This document shows, in pieces, positions 8,746 to 16,296 of a DNA stretch of 64,000 bases; position 1 is the stretch's first letter; each line of letters begins with the position of its first letter. The notes under the pieces were generated by a model. The model was not told the DNA's origin. It saw only the letters and a list, made by a program, of their open reading frames with translations, and made no database searches. The DNA comes from Brevibacterium ihuae (GTDB lineage Bacteria; Actinomycetota; Actinomycetes; Actinomycetales; Brevibacteriaceae). The DNA is taken from positions 455,758 through 519,757 of the forward strand of contig NZ_FXWZ01000002.1 in assembly GCF_900184225.1 (NCBI RefSeq), written 5' to 3'. The translations under genes were made by a program, and so were the position numbers.

Positions 8746-9705
8746 GTGACTTCCAGGACAGTTCTCCACCACGGCGACGTCTACAGCTCAGCAGACCCCT
8801 TCGCCACCGCCATCGCCTTCGAGGACGGGACGGTGACGTGGGTCGGCTCCGACGAGGCCGCCGCGGAGCTCGGCGGCACGCAGATCGACCTCGGGGACGA
8901 CTTCGTCACCCCGGGGTTCGTCAGCGCCGCGGTGGACCTCCGCACCGCCGAGGTGTCTCCCGCCGGGCTCCTCGCCTCGGGCATCACTGCCGCGCATGTC
9001 GTGGGCCCCTCTGCCACGCTCGAGAACTTCGCCGCAGCCGCGCCCGCAGCGCTCGACATCGTCGCCTATCCGCTCGGGCGCACGGACGCGCGCGGTGCCG
9101 TCCGGTCCGGAGACCTCGACGCCGCCGCGCTGCCCGAGCACCCGCAGCTCGTCCTCGTCGACACGACCGCGGAGCTCGACGGCGTCCTCGAGCTCTTCGC
9201 CGACCCGGTCGCGCGCACCCATGCGCAGCGCGCCGGGTACCGGATGCTCATCGGCTGCCCGGTCCCCGCCGCGGCGGTCGAGCGCCTCGCGGCCCACGGC
9301 ATTCCCGTCACCGTCGATCCCCTCGCCCACGAGCACCCGCTCGCCGCGATGCTCGCCGCGGGCGTCCAGCTCACCTTCGTCCTCGATCCCGCAGAGCCCT
9401 GGCGCTCGCTCAGCGCCGCGGTGTTCGGGGTCGAGGACGGGATCTCCGCCCGTGCCGCGTTCAACTGCGCCACCCGCTTCGCCTTCCGGGCGATCGGCCG
9501 CTTCGAGGGCGGGGTGCTCGCCCCGGGTGCCGAGGCCACCGCGGTGCGATGGGAGATCGACGGCCTCGCCGTCCAGGTCGCCGACGCCCGCGTGGCGGCC
9601 TGGAGCACCGATCCGCGGTCCGGCACCCCCGGGCTGCCGGATCTCTCCGACCCCGGATCCCTCCCTCGTCTGCGCACGGTCTGGGTTCGCGGTTCCGACG
9701 TCTGA
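8746..9705 (+). CDS. Amidohydrolase-superfamily-like protein, probably inactive
   Basis: A 319-residue protein with the layout of an amidohydrolase. It has an N-terminal beta-sandwich start (HHGDVYSSADPFATAIAFEDG), the PGFV motif that normally leads into the metal site, a barrel-like middle, and the C-terminal composite-domain motif with ISARAAFNCATRFAFRAIG and GVLAPGAEAT. In active members PGFVDxHxH supplies two metal-binding histidines; here the sequence is PGFVSAAVDLR, so both are missing. I therefore infer that hydrolase activity is lost or changed. It is also short for the family, which usually runs to 400-550 residues. Divergent from the fused nuclease gene; possible protein-binding or regulatory role is speculation. 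Confidence 0.65.
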   Translation: MTSRTVLHHGDVYSSADPFATAIAFEDGTVTWVGSDEAAAELGGTQIDLGDDFVTPGFVSAAVDLRTAEVSPAGLLASGITAAHVVGPSATLENFAAAAPAALDIVAYPLGRTDARGAVRSGDLDAAALPEHPQLVLVDTTAELDGVLELFADPVARTHAQRAGYRMLIGCPVPAAAVERLAAHGIPVTVDPLAHEHPLAAMLAAGVQLTFVLDPAEPWRSLSAAVFGVEDGISARAAFNCATRFAFRAIGRFEGGVLAPGAEATAVRWEIDGLAVQVADARVAAWSTDPRSGTPGLPDLSDPGSLPRLRTVWVRGSDV

Positions 9706-10030
9706 GACCCCTTAGTCCATGAGCGCCGCGCGGTGCGGACGACACGCCGAGCGCGCAGGAATCTTTCACCGGATCCGTGATGCGCGATCCCGCGCGTCAC
9801 CTGGGCAGATGGACATCGTCCCAGGTCAGAGCGATTTTGCAGATGACGGACCGGACGGTAGATTCGATCTCGACGTCCCCGCAGAGGGGCGCGACCCGGT
9901 TCCCGCCGGCATTAGAAAACGTGGGCCTGCGCGGTCCTCGGTCCGAAGTCGGCGGGGCCGGGTCCATCGTTCTCCGGACCCCAGCGCGCCGCACCGCAGC
10001 GGTCCCCGCGGCGTCCCGTAGGGTGGGGGA
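9706..10030. other. Intergenic region without a supported gene
   Basis: This 325-bp gap holds no reading frame with credible protein features. Visible elements are a 7-bp hairpin (9799-9805 with 9820-9826), possibly ending the upstream transcript, a TAGATT hexamer near 9860, and the proposed mannose synthase promoter at its right edge. Confidence 0.5.
10019..10024 (+). promoter_or_regulatory. -10 element of a leaderless promoter for the mannose synthase gene
   Basis: TAGGGT ends six bases before the GTG at 10031. An ATG two codons further in (10037) is the alternative start. Confidence 0.55.
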
Positions 10031-10771
10031 GTGCCTATGAGAACTCTCGTCGTCATCCCCACGTACAACGAGCGCGAATCCCTGCCGCTCACCATCGCCG
10101 CGATCCACACCTGGGTCGAGCACGCGCACACCCTCGTCGTCGACGATGCGTCGCCGGACGGCACGGGGGAGTGGGCGGATGCGGCCGCCGAGGCCGACGA
10201 TCGGATCTCCGTGCTCCACCGCACGGCGAAGAACGGACTCGGCGCGGCCTATGTCGCCGGGTTCGGCTGGGCGCTCGAGCGCGACTACGACATCGTGTGC
10301 GAGATGGACGCCGACGGCTCGCACCGCGGGCGCGATCTCCCGCAGCTCCTCGCCGCAGTCGAATCCGGCGCCGACCTCGCGATCGGCTCGCGCTGGATCC
10401 CGGGCGGCTCCGTGATCAACTGGCCGCGCAACCGCCACGTGCTGTCCCGCGGCGCGAACGTCTACGTCAACGCGGCGATGGGCCTCGGCGTCAGTGATGC
10501 GACCGCGGGCTTCCGCGCGTACCGCCGGGAGGCGCTCGCGGCGATCGAGCTCGCCGACATCGAGTCGCAGGGCTACTGCTTCCAGATCGACATGACCAAG
10601 CGCGTCGCGGAGGCGGGATTCCGCATCGTCGAGGTCCCCATCACCTTCGTCGAGCGCGAGCTCGGGGAGTCGAAGATGCACGGCGGGATCATCGGCGAGG
10701 CGATGACGCGGGTGGCGCGCTGGGGCCTCGAGAGGCGCGGACGCCAGCTCCGGCGCCTCGTGCGCCGCTGA
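10031..10771 (+). CDS. Polyprenol monophosphomannose synthase (family 2 glycosyltransferase)
   Basis: A 246-residue GT-A glycosyltransferase of the Dpm1/Ppm type. The N-terminus VVIPTYNERESL, the VDDASPDGTG motif, the metal-binding DAD within EMDADGSHRGRDL and the GSRWIPGG segment are all diagnostic. The enzyme transfers mannose from GDP-mannose to polyprenyl phosphate at the inner face of the membrane, giving the donor for extracytoplasmic mannosylation of lipoglycans and proteins. Mycobacterial Ppm1 may be fused to an apolipoprotein N-acyltransferase; this copy consists of the synthase domain alone and has no membrane spans. rbpA lies convergent downstream behind a strong terminator. Confidence 0.93.
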   Translation: MPMRTLVVIPTYNERESLPLTIAAIHTWVEHAHTLVVDDASPDGTGEWADAAAEADDRISVLHRTAKNGLGAAYVAGFGWALERDYDIVCEMDADGSHRGRDLPQLLAAVESGADLAIGSRWIPGGSVINWPRNRHVLSRGANVYVNAAMGLGVSDATAGFRAYRREALAAIELADIESQGYCFQIDMTKRVAEAGFRIVEVPITFVERELGESKMHGGIIGEAMTRVARWGLERRGRQLRRLVRR

Positions 10772-10801
10772 GGAGCGGCACCACCGGACACCGGGTGCGC
10801 A

Positions 10802-10841
10802 GACGACGATCCCGCCGAACGGATTCGGCGGGATCGTCGTC
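10802..10841. terminator. Bidirectional terminator between the mannose synthase gene and rbpA
   Basis: A perfect 18-bp inverted repeat (10802-10819 with 10824-10841) with a CGGA loop lies between the two converging genes, followed by TT-containing sequence on the plus strand. Confidence 0.9.
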
Positions 10842-10873
10842 GTTCCGGGGTGCCCATGGGCCCGCGGTCGGTG

Positions 10874-11215
10874 TCAGCTCTGCGGCGGCGCCTCGCCGCG
10901 GCGGACTGCCAGCCGCTCGTCGAGGAGCACCTGGAGCTCTTCGAAGGACCGCCGCTCGAGCAGCATGTCCCAGTGCGTCCGCACGTGCTTCTCCGGCTCC
11001 GCCTCGGGCTCCTCGCCGCCCACGCGCATCCCGATGCCGTGCGTGCCCGAGTCCCAGGTCGCCGGGACCTCGGCCTCGACGGAGAAGGGCACCGTGAAGG
11101 TGTGCCCGTCCTCGCAGGCGTACTCGACGACCTGGCGCGGTGCCGGCTCGACGCCGACGTCCGATTCGAGGCTCCGCGAGCCCAGCTGGGTCCCGCGCAG
11201 GCTGCGTTCACTCAT
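10874..11215 (-). CDS. rbpA: RNA polymerase-binding protein RbpA
   Basis: A 113-residue protein with the full RbpA layout: the N-terminal RSLRGTQLGSRSLESD tail, the central core (YACEDGHTFTVPFS), and the sigma-interaction domain RTHWDMLLERRSFEELQ near the C-terminus. RbpA binds RNA polymerase and the principal sigma factor and stabilises open complexes in actinobacteria. Zinc-binding members have two Cys/His pairs in the core; here C34 and H38 remain but the second pair is replaced by DSGT, so zinc is probably not bound, as in Mycobacterium. Its start ATG is followed by the known MS-RxLRG pattern. Confidence 0.96.
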   Translation of the reverse strand: MSERSLRGTQLGSRSLESDVGVEPAPRQVVEYACEDGHTFTVPFSVEAEVPATWDSGTHGIGMRVGGEEPEAEPEKHVRTHWDMLLERRSFEELQVLLDERLAVRRGEAPPQS

Positions 11216-11262
11216 TCCTGGTCCACCTTCCGGTCGTGCACATTCGATCAGTCCAGTCCAAC

Positions 11263-11268
11263 AGTCTA
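11263..11268 (-). promoter_or_regulatory. Candidate -10 element for rbpA
   Basis: TAGACT on the minus strand lies within the 63-bp gap behind the phosphodiesterase gene and predicts a leader of about 40 nt for rbpA. An 18-bp palindrome (11280-11297) sits just upstream of it. Confidence 0.45.
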
Positions 11269-11278
11269 CCGGGCGCTT

Positions 11279-12052
11279 TCATTCCCCCGGGGGAATGGAT
11301 TCCCCGGAGGGCACTGACTTGCCCGGGGACCGATGATCGGCGAGCACCGCGAGAGCGCGGGCCGGTCGGTCGGTGACGATGCCGTCGACGCCGAGGTCTG
11401 CGAGCGCGCGCATCCGGGCGGCGTCGTTGACCGTCCACACGTGGACGAGGAGTCCGGCCCGGTGGGCCTCGCGGACGAAGCGGCGGGTGACGACGCGGAG
11501 CGGACCGCGGCGGTACGGCACCTGGAGCGCGTCGAGCCCGGGGTCGAATGCGCGGGCCGCTCGGGCGCCGAGTGCGAGGAAGCGGGCGGTCTCCGCGGTG
11601 CCCGCCGAGGTCCGGACGCCGGGCAGCGCTGTCCGCAGCCGAGTGAGGCGGGCCGCCGAGAAGGATGCGAGGCGGATCCGCGGACCGAGGTCCATGCGGC
11701 GGACGAGGCGGACTGTCGCGGCGACGGAGCGATCGGCCTTGACGTCGATGTTGAAGGACACCGCGGGGAGCTCCTCGACGACGGCGGACAGGCGGGGGAG
11801 CCGCCCCCCGCCGCGCAGCTCGATGCGATCGAGTTCGGCGGCGGTGAGGTCGCTCAGGCGCTCGGGGCGGTCGGCGAGGCGACCGAGGTCGGGGTCATGG
11901 ACGGCGAAGAGCACGCCGTCGGAAGAGGCGTGGACGTCGGTCTCGATCCAGTCGAGACCGAGCTCCGCGCAGCGCCGGAAACCCTCGATCGTGTTCTCCG
12001 CGGCGTCGTCCCACAGGCCCCCGCGGTGGGCGATCGTCTCCGGTCCCATCAT
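11279..12052 (-). CDS. Glycerophosphodiester phosphodiesterase family protein
   Basis: A 257-residue GDPD-fold protein. The catalytic signature is present: TIAHRGGLWDDAAENT at the N-terminus, ETDVHASSDG with the metal-binding Glu/Asp pair, VHDPDLGRL, and the later FNIDVK and VHVWTVND motifs of the barrel. GDPD enzymes hydrolyse glycerophosphodiesters to glycerol 3-phosphate and an alcohol. No signal peptide is seen, so it is probably cytosolic. The start ATG at 12052 (a second ATG follows directly) is preferred because GGGGGA lies just upstream and the conserved domain begins at once; the open frame further upstream shows no conserved sequence. TACCCT at 12060-12065 could instead make the mRNA leaderless. 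Confidence 0.88.
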   Translation of the reverse strand: MMGPETIAHRGGLWDDAAENTIEGFRRCAELGLDWIETDVHASSDGVLFAVHDPDLGRLADRPERLSDLTAAELDRIELRGGGRLPRLSAVVEELPAVSFNIDVKADRSVAATVRLVRRMDLGPRIRLASFSAARLTRLRTALPGVRTSAGTAETARFLALGARAARAFDPGLDALQVPYRRGPLRVVTRRFVREAHRAGLLVHVWTVNDAARMRALADLGVDGIVTDRPARALAVLADHRSPGKSVPSGESIPPGE

Positions 12053-12105
12053 TCCCCCAAGGGTAGTCGAGGGGGCCGTGGGGGCAGGCGGGTCGAGTGC
12101 TCCCG

Positions 12106-12111
12106 TAGACT
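12106..12111 (+). promoter_or_regulatory. -10 element for the small charged protein gene
   Basis: TAGACT predicts a start near 12118 and a leader of about 70 nt carrying the AGGAGAA ribosome site of the gene at 12188. Confidence 0.5.
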
Positions 12112-12187
12112 GGGGATCGGCTGAGTCAGTGGCCGAACAGCATCGCGGTCGTTGACCACGACCCCCAGCGAACAGGAGAATCGAGCC

Positions 12188-12634
12188 ATGACCGATCATC
12201 GCGAACCCGTCGAACCGACCGAAGTCTACGACTCCACCCGCCGCACCCCCACCGAGCGCCTGCGCGCCGCTGCCGATCAGGTGATCGCCGGCGGCATGCG
12301 CGCCAAGGATTCCGCACGGACCCGCGCGGAATCGACCCGGGCCGGTGTCCGGGGATTCACCCAGCAGCCGGTGGGCAAGGTCCGCGAGTACTCCGAGCGC
12401 GCGCGGACCGAGAGCGCGCGGATCGGTGACCGCGCGAAGTCCCAGGCCTATCGCGCCGCGGCCCCCGGGGGACCGGTCGACTGGACCGAGACGAAGATCA
12501 ACGGCCTCATCGCCGGAGTGAGCACCCGGATCACCGATGCGGTGCGCACCGGCAAGGTCGACCGCGTGTTCCAGTTCGCCCAGGAGGGCGTGACGAAGGG
12601 CGCGAGCCAGGCCCGCCGTCTGCTCCGCCGCTGA
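12188..12634 (+). CDS. Small charged protein of unknown function
   Basis: A 148-residue hydrophilic protein that I do not recognise. It has no signal peptide or membrane span. It is rich in Arg, Ala and Thr, and the stretch from about residue 28 to 90 has the alternating charged/Ala pattern of a long amphipathic helix (RLRAAADQVIAGG, KDSARTRAESTRAG, YSERARTESARIGDR). The last 40 residues end in an Arg-rich tail RRLLRR. Arg and Thr density could suit nucleic-acid or envelope association, but nothing in the sequence decides this. The ATG at 12188 is chosen because AGGAGAA precedes it by eight bases. It stands alone, convergent with the ferritin gene across a strong terminator. Confidence 0.75.
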   Translation: MTDHREPVEPTEVYDSTRRTPTERLRAAADQVIAGGMRAKDSARTRAESTRAGVRGFTQQPVGKVREYSERARTESARIGDRAKSQAYRAAAPGGPVDWTETKINGLIAGVSTRITDAVRTGKVDRVFQFAQEGVTKGASQARRLLRR

Positions 12635-12683
12635 GATCCGCAGTCCCCGGTCGCCCACCGCGACCGGGCGGACGCGCACCGAC

Positions 12684-12720
12684 GACGAGGGCGCCGATCG
12701 ATTCGATCGGCGCCCTCGTC
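12684..12720. terminator. Bidirectional terminator between the small protein and ferritin genes
   Basis: An 18-bp perfect inverted repeat (12684-12701 with 12703-12720), folding in practice as a stem of about 16 bp with a short loop. Confidence 0.88.
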
Positions 12721-12727
12721 GCGTGGA

Positions 12728-13240
12728 TCACTCCCCGGAGTCGATGTCCGGGGTGCGGCTCCCGAGCTGGCTGTCCATGCGGAGCAGTCCGGAGCCGTCG
12801 TCGCCGACGAGGGTGAGGCGGCCGACGATCTCGCCCACCGTCGCCTCCTCCTCGAGCTGCTCGTCGACGAACCAGTTGAGCAGCGGGACGATGTCGAGAT
12901 CGCCCTCGGACTGGGCCGTCCGGTAGAGCTCACGGATCGCCTCGGACACCTTCTCCTCATGGGCGAGGGCGGCCTCGAACAGCTCGACGGGCGACTTGCC
13001 CGCGAAGATCGGGGTCTCGATGGTGCCGATCTGCGGGGCGGCGCCGCGGTCGAGCGCGTGCGAGATGAACTTCGCGGCGTGGACCTGCTCCTCCTCGGCC
13101 TGGGCACGCATCCACGAGCTCATGCCGGTGAGATCCTGGTTCTCGAGCTCGATCGCGAGCTGGAGGTAGACCATCGAAGCGGTGAGCTCGAGGGTGACCT
13201 GATCGCTGATGGCGGTGGACATCGTGTCGGACAGTCGCAT
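12728..13240 (-). CDS. Ferritin
   Basis: A 170-residue ferritin-like four-helix protein. Helix A carries TLELTASMVYLQLAIE with a ferroxidase Glu, helix B carries AQAEEEQVHAAKF with the ExxH metal-ligand pair, and helix C carries ALAHEEKVSEAI and the later NWFVDEQLEEE, all typical of prokaryotic ferritin. No haem-binding Met of bacterioferritin type was recognised. It stores iron as ferric mineral in a 24-subunit shell and protects against Fenton chemistry. GAGAGGAA precedes the ATG at 13240. A candidate iron-regulator box lies about 46 bp upstream of the predicted transcription start, which suggests iron-dependent activation. Confidence 0.92.
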   Translation of the reverse strand: MRLSDTMSTAISDQVTLELTASMVYLQLAIELENQDLTGMSSWMRAQAEEEQVHAAKFISHALDRGAAPQIGTIETPIFAGKSPVELFEAALAHEEKVSEAIRELYRTAQSEGDLDIVPLLNWFVDEQLEEEATVGEIVGRLTLVGDDGSGLLRMDSQLGSRTPDIDSGE

Positions 13241-13294
13241 GGGATTTCCTCTCGGACGGTTTCGCGGGTACGGGTGCGTTCGTGCTCTTCTGCC

Positions 13295-13300
13295 ATGCTA
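13295..13300 (-). promoter_or_regulatory. Candidate -10 element of the ferritin promoter
   Basis: TAGCAT on the minus strand predicts a transcription start near 13288 and a leader of about 48 nt. No good -35 is seen, which fits a promoter that needs an activator. Confidence 0.4.
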
Positions 13301-13324
13301 GGCCGCTCGGGGGAGCGGGGCATC

Positions 13325-13343
13325 TGTGGTCAGGCTTGCCTCA
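13325..13343 (-). promoter_or_regulatory. Candidate DtxR/IdeR-type iron box upstream of ferritin
   Basis: The minus-strand 19-mer begins TGAGGCAAGCC and matches the DtxR/IdeR consensus (TTAGGTTAGSCTAACCTAA) at 13 of 19 positions, including both AGG and ACC half-site cores. It overlaps the stop codon of the MFS gene and is centred about 46 bp upstream of the predicted ferritin transcription start. Confidence 0.45.
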
Positions 13344-14670
13344 CCTCGACCGGCTCGCGCCGTCCGGTGCTGCGGACGATGAGGACGGAGAACACGGCGG
13401 CGAGGAAGCACAGGCCGCCGGCGACGATCCACGCGAGATCGTAGGCGCCGAAGGTGTCGCGGATCCACCCCGCGCCGAAGGCCGCAGTCGCCGCGCCGAC
13501 CTGGTGGGAGGCGAACATCCAGCCGAAGACCACCGCGCCGGCCGGGCCGAAGCGCTCGACGCACAGGGCGACGGTCGGCGGCACGGTGGCGACCCAGTCG
13601 AGACCGTAGAAGATGATGAATGCCCAGAGCGGCGGGTGGACCCCGGGACCGAGGAGCATCGGGAGGAGCAGGAGCGAGCCGCCGCGCAGCGTGTAGTAGA
13701 GGAAGAGGAGCATGCGCGGGTCGACCTTGTCGGTGAGCCAGCCGGAGAGCACGGTGCCGGCGATGTCGAAGATCCCGACGAGGGCGAGCAGCCCCGCGGC
13801 GGTGGTCGCGGGCATGCCGTGGTCGTGCGCCGCGGGGACGAAATGCGTGCCGATGAGGCCGTTCGTGCTCGCTCCGCAGACGGCGAATCCGAGGGCGAGC
13901 ATCCAGAAGGTGCGGGTGCGCGCGGCGTCGCGGAGGACGGCGAGCGCCCGCCCGGCGGCCGACCCGGTGCGATCGGGCAGCGGGGCGCCGGGATTCTCCG
14001 GCGTCGCCCCGAGGGGATCGAGCCCGACCACGGCGGGATGGTCGCGGAGCAGAGTGAGAGCGATGGGGAGCGCGACGAGCGCCGCCGCCATGACGACGAG
14101 GGACGGCACACGCCAGCCGTACAGCCCGACGAGGTGCGCGACGGCGGGAAGGAAGATCAGCTGGCCGGTCGCTGAGGCGGCCGTGAGGATGCCGGAGACG
14201 AGACCGCGGCGGGCGACGAACCACCGGTTGGTGATCGTCGCGACGAAGGCCATCGACATCGCACCGGTGCCGGAGCCGATGACGACGCCCCAGAGGAGCC
14301 ACAGGTGCCACACCTCGGTCATGAAGACCGACAGGCCCGAGCCGGCGGCGACCGACAGCAGCGCGACCCCGACGACGCGCCGGATCCCGAACCGGTCCAT
14401 GAGAGCGGCCGCGAAGGGCGAGAGCAGCCCGAACAGGAGGAGGTTGATCGACATCGCGAAGCCGATCTGCCCGTGGGACCAGCCGAACTCGGAAGACAGC
14501 GGCTCCATGTAGACGCCCGGGACGGCCCGGAAGCCCGCGGCGCCGATGAGCGTGAGGAATGCGGCGACGACCACAGCGAGGTACCACCAGCGGCGACCGG
14601 TCACCCGAGCGGGAGCTAGGGGGAGCGGCGGCTGCGTCGGGGTGCGGCCGCCGGGGGAACGATGCGACAT
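13330..14670 (-). CDS. Major facilitator superfamily transporter
   Basis: A 446-residue membrane protein with about twelve hydrophobic spans and a charged central loop (near residues 200-240), the MFS pattern. The loop between spans 2 and 3 reads AALMDRFGIRRV, a form of the conserved MFS GxxxDRxGRR motif, and TDKVDPR marks the equivalent loop of the second half. It resembles the oxalate/formate-antiporter-like carboxylate carriers of actinobacteria, but the substrate cannot be read from the sequence. The start at 14670 is preferred to ATGs at 14676 and 14679 because GGAG is then about ten bases upstream. An inverted repeat lies across the start region. Confidence 0.85.
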   Translation of the reverse strand: MSHRSPGGRTPTQPPLPLAPARVTGRRWWYLAVVVAAFLTLIGAAGFRAVPGVYMEPLSSEFGWSHGQIGFAMSINLLLFGLLSPFAAALMDRFGIRRVVGVALLSVAAGSGLSVFMTEVWHLWLLWGVVIGSGTGAMSMAFVATITNRWFVARRGLVSGILTAASATGQLIFLPAVAHLVGLYGWRVPSLVVMAAALVALPIALTLLRDHPAVVGLDPLGATPENPGAPLPDRTGSAAGRALAVLRDAARTRTFWMLALGFAVCGASTNGLIGTHFVPAAHDHGMPATTAAGLLALVGIFDIAGTVLSGWLTDKVDPRMLLFLYYTLRGGSLLLLPMLLGPGVHPPLWAFIIFYGLDWVATVPPTVALCVERFGPAGAVVFGWMFASHQVGAATAAFGAGWIRDTFGAYDLAWIVAGGLCFLAAVFSVLIVRSTGRREPVEVRQA

Positions 14671-14679
14671 GGTCATCAT

Positions 14680-14695
14680 TCTCCGACATCGGAGA
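14680..14695. promoter_or_regulatory. Inverted repeat at the MFS start, possible operator
   Basis: TCTCCGA-CA-TCGGAGA is a perfect 7-bp inverted repeat ten bases from the start codon. It also contains the GGAG that would serve as ribosome site, so a bound repressor or an RNA fold could both limit expression. Confidence 0.45.
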
Positions 14696-14764
14696 CGTCG
14701 TGTCCGTATGGTGGATAGCCGGCGGTGTGACGCACCGGTGGGGGAGTGGAGCACGCGGGAGCAC

Positions 14765-15556
14765 TCATGCCCTGCGGAGGACCCCCGGCGCAGGGTCGCG
14801 CAGGGTGCGTCGAGTGCCGTGGAGGTCCGGGCGGCCGAAGTCCGCGAACGCCACCGTCACCCGGCGCGGGCCGGCCTCGGCGATGTCGACCCGGATCCAT
14901 GTGGATCCGTGGAGCAGCTCCCACGGTTCGGCCAGGGAGCTCAGCCCGTGCGTCCGGAGATGCTCCTCGGCTTCGTCCGCCGACATGGGCCCAGCCAGGG
15001 GGAGTCCGAACACCGTGCGCGGTTCCCACCCGTCGCCGCAGGGTGCGAGATGGCCGAGGAGCTCGCCGTCACCCCGGTGGACCGGGATCGGGGCCGACGT
15101 CATCGTCGCCGCGATGGACCGGAGAACCTCGAGCAGGGGGAGCAGCGGGTCGAGAGCGAAGTCCACAGGATCGTCGATCCCAGTGATGACCTCACCGTGG
15201 GTCCAGGTGCGTCCACCGAGGACCGCCATCGGGGTCGCGGACCAGAGACGACTCTCGACGACATGCCGGTCCGGGCTCGGCCCGCGTACCGGCGCGGTCG
15301 GAGCAACGGGAGCGTCACCGACCACGAGGCCGATCCGAACGGCGCCGAGCATCTCGATGACGTCAGCGCTCGTCTCCGGAGGGGCGAACTCGACACGGTC
15401 GCCGGGACGGCGGCCATCGTGGAGCCAGCGCTCGGCGGACTTGATCGTCCGGTGGTTGAGCTCGGAGACCGGCAGCGTCTGCTCGTTGACGGCTGCCTGG
15501 GCATCGGGCGCGTCGGCGGCTGCGGCATCGAGGACATGGGGGAGTGCGAGGCTCAT
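14765..15556 (-). CDS. Unknown protein with a truncated ANL-like N-terminus
   Basis: A 263-residue protein. The first ~90 residues follow the opening of acyl-CoA/AMP ligases (ANL family): LPHVLDAAAADAPDAQAAV, a short SELNHRTIKSAERWL helix, GRRPGDRVEFAPPE and MLGAVRIGLVV. The ATP-binding and catalytic motifs that should follow are absent. The rest (from about residue 150) is different: TSAPIPVHRGDGELLGHLAPCGDGWEPRTVFGLPL, then a conserved-looking WIRVDIAEAGPRRVTVAFADFG segment. I do not recognise that part. AAGGTGA lies seven bases before the ATG at 15556. It is divergent from the CGNR-arginase pair and may share regulation with it. Enzymatic ligase activity is unlikely. Confidence 0.6.
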   Translation of the reverse strand: MSLALPHVLDAAAADAPDAQAAVNEQTLPVSELNHRTIKSAERWLHDGRRPGDRVEFAPPETSADVIEMLGAVRIGLVVGDAPVAPTAPVRGPSPDRHVVESRLWSATPMAVLGGRTWTHGEVITGIDDPVDFALDPLLPLLEVLRSIAATMTSAPIPVHRGDGELLGHLAPCGDGWEPRTVFGLPLAGPMSADEAEEHLRTHGLSSLAEPWELLHGSTWIRVDIAEAGPRRVTVAFADFGRPDLHGTRRTLRDPAPGVLRRA

Positions 15557-15684
15557 GACGAAGTCACCTTCTTCCGTGCGGCGGTCGGTCGCGCCGGGAC
15601 GACGGCACCGCAGCGGCTCGGTGCGCAGTGCTGCATCCACCCTCGCGGCCGACGCGCCGTCAGGGTCAAGACCATCCGTCGGTG

Positions 15685-15690
15685 TAATGG
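15685..15690 (+). promoter_or_regulatory. Candidate -10 element for the CGNR regulator gene
   Basis: TAATGG in an otherwise GC-rich gap predicts a start near 15697, about 15 nt before the ATG at 15712. Confidence 0.35.
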
Positions 15691-15711
15691 TATTTGCACA
15701 TCTATCCGTTA

Positions 15712-16296
15712 ATGAGCTTCGATGGTCCCATGAAGAGCACATGGACATGGCTCGGTGATCATCTGGCCCTCGACTTCGTGAACACGGTCGTGTGCCCGGA
15801 CGGGACGACGCGGCAGGAGCTGTGGGACGGACCCGAAGCGATGGAGGAGTGGCTGGAGGCGGAGCCGGAATCGCTCCCGGCACCCGCTGCGGTGAGCGCC
15901 GACGATGTCGGCGGCCTCAGACGGCTCCGCGATCACGCGCTCGAGCTCCTCGACGCGGCGGTCCGCGAGCAGGAGCTTCCGGGGGACTCCGTCGAGGCGA
16001 TCAACGCGGCGGTGGTCGCGGCCGGGACCGCTCGCGTGCTGACGCACCGGACGCGATCGTCGACGGTGGTGACCACGAGCACCGATCCGCTGCGCGAGCT
16101 GCGCGGACATCTCGCGGCGGCGGTGGTCGATCTCCTCGGGAGAGAGGATCTCGCGAACCTCGCACGGTGCGGAGCGCCGGGGTGCGGTCAGTACTATCAC
16201 CGTTCCCGCCCCAATCAGCGCTGGTGCAGTCCGGGCTGCGGCAACCGCGCGCGCGTCGATCGCCACCGACACCGACGACTGAACGGAGAGCAATGA
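15712..16296 (+). CDS. CGNR zinc-finger (ABATE-domain) protein
   Basis: A protein of 194 residues from the ATG at 15712, or 188 from a second ATG at 15730; the family usually begins close to WLGDHLALDFVNT, which favours the later ATG. The C-terminus is a CGNR zinc finger: CGAPGCGQYYHR followed by RWCSPGCGNRARVDRHR, with four Cys residues and the eponymous CGNR. The N-terminal part fits the ABATE (putative stress-induced transcription regulator) domain. Members are thought to regulate neighbouring genes, but few have been studied. Its TGA overlaps the ATG of the arginase-family gene, so the two are translationally coupled and the regulator probably controls that enzyme. Confidence 0.85.
   Translation: MSFDGPMKSTWTWLGDHLALDFVNTVVCPDGTTRQELWDGPEAMEEWLEAEPESLPAPAAVSADDVGGLRRLRDHALELLDAAVREQELPGDSVEAINAAVVAAGTARVLTHRTRSSTVVTTSTDPLRELRGHLAAAVVDLLGREDLANLARCGAPGCGQYYHRSRPNQRWCSPGCGNRARVDRHRHRRLNGEQ

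Noticed and set aside
9719..10681. Open frames within and beside the mannose synthase gene
   Set aside because: They have no domain similarity and overlap either the intergenic gap or the coding strand of a clear glycosyltransferase.
11279..12679. Extended 466-codon version of the phosphodiesterase gene
   Set aside because: The extra N-terminal 209 codons run antisense to the small charged protein gene and its terminator and show no conservation; the catalytic domain starts right after ATG 12052.
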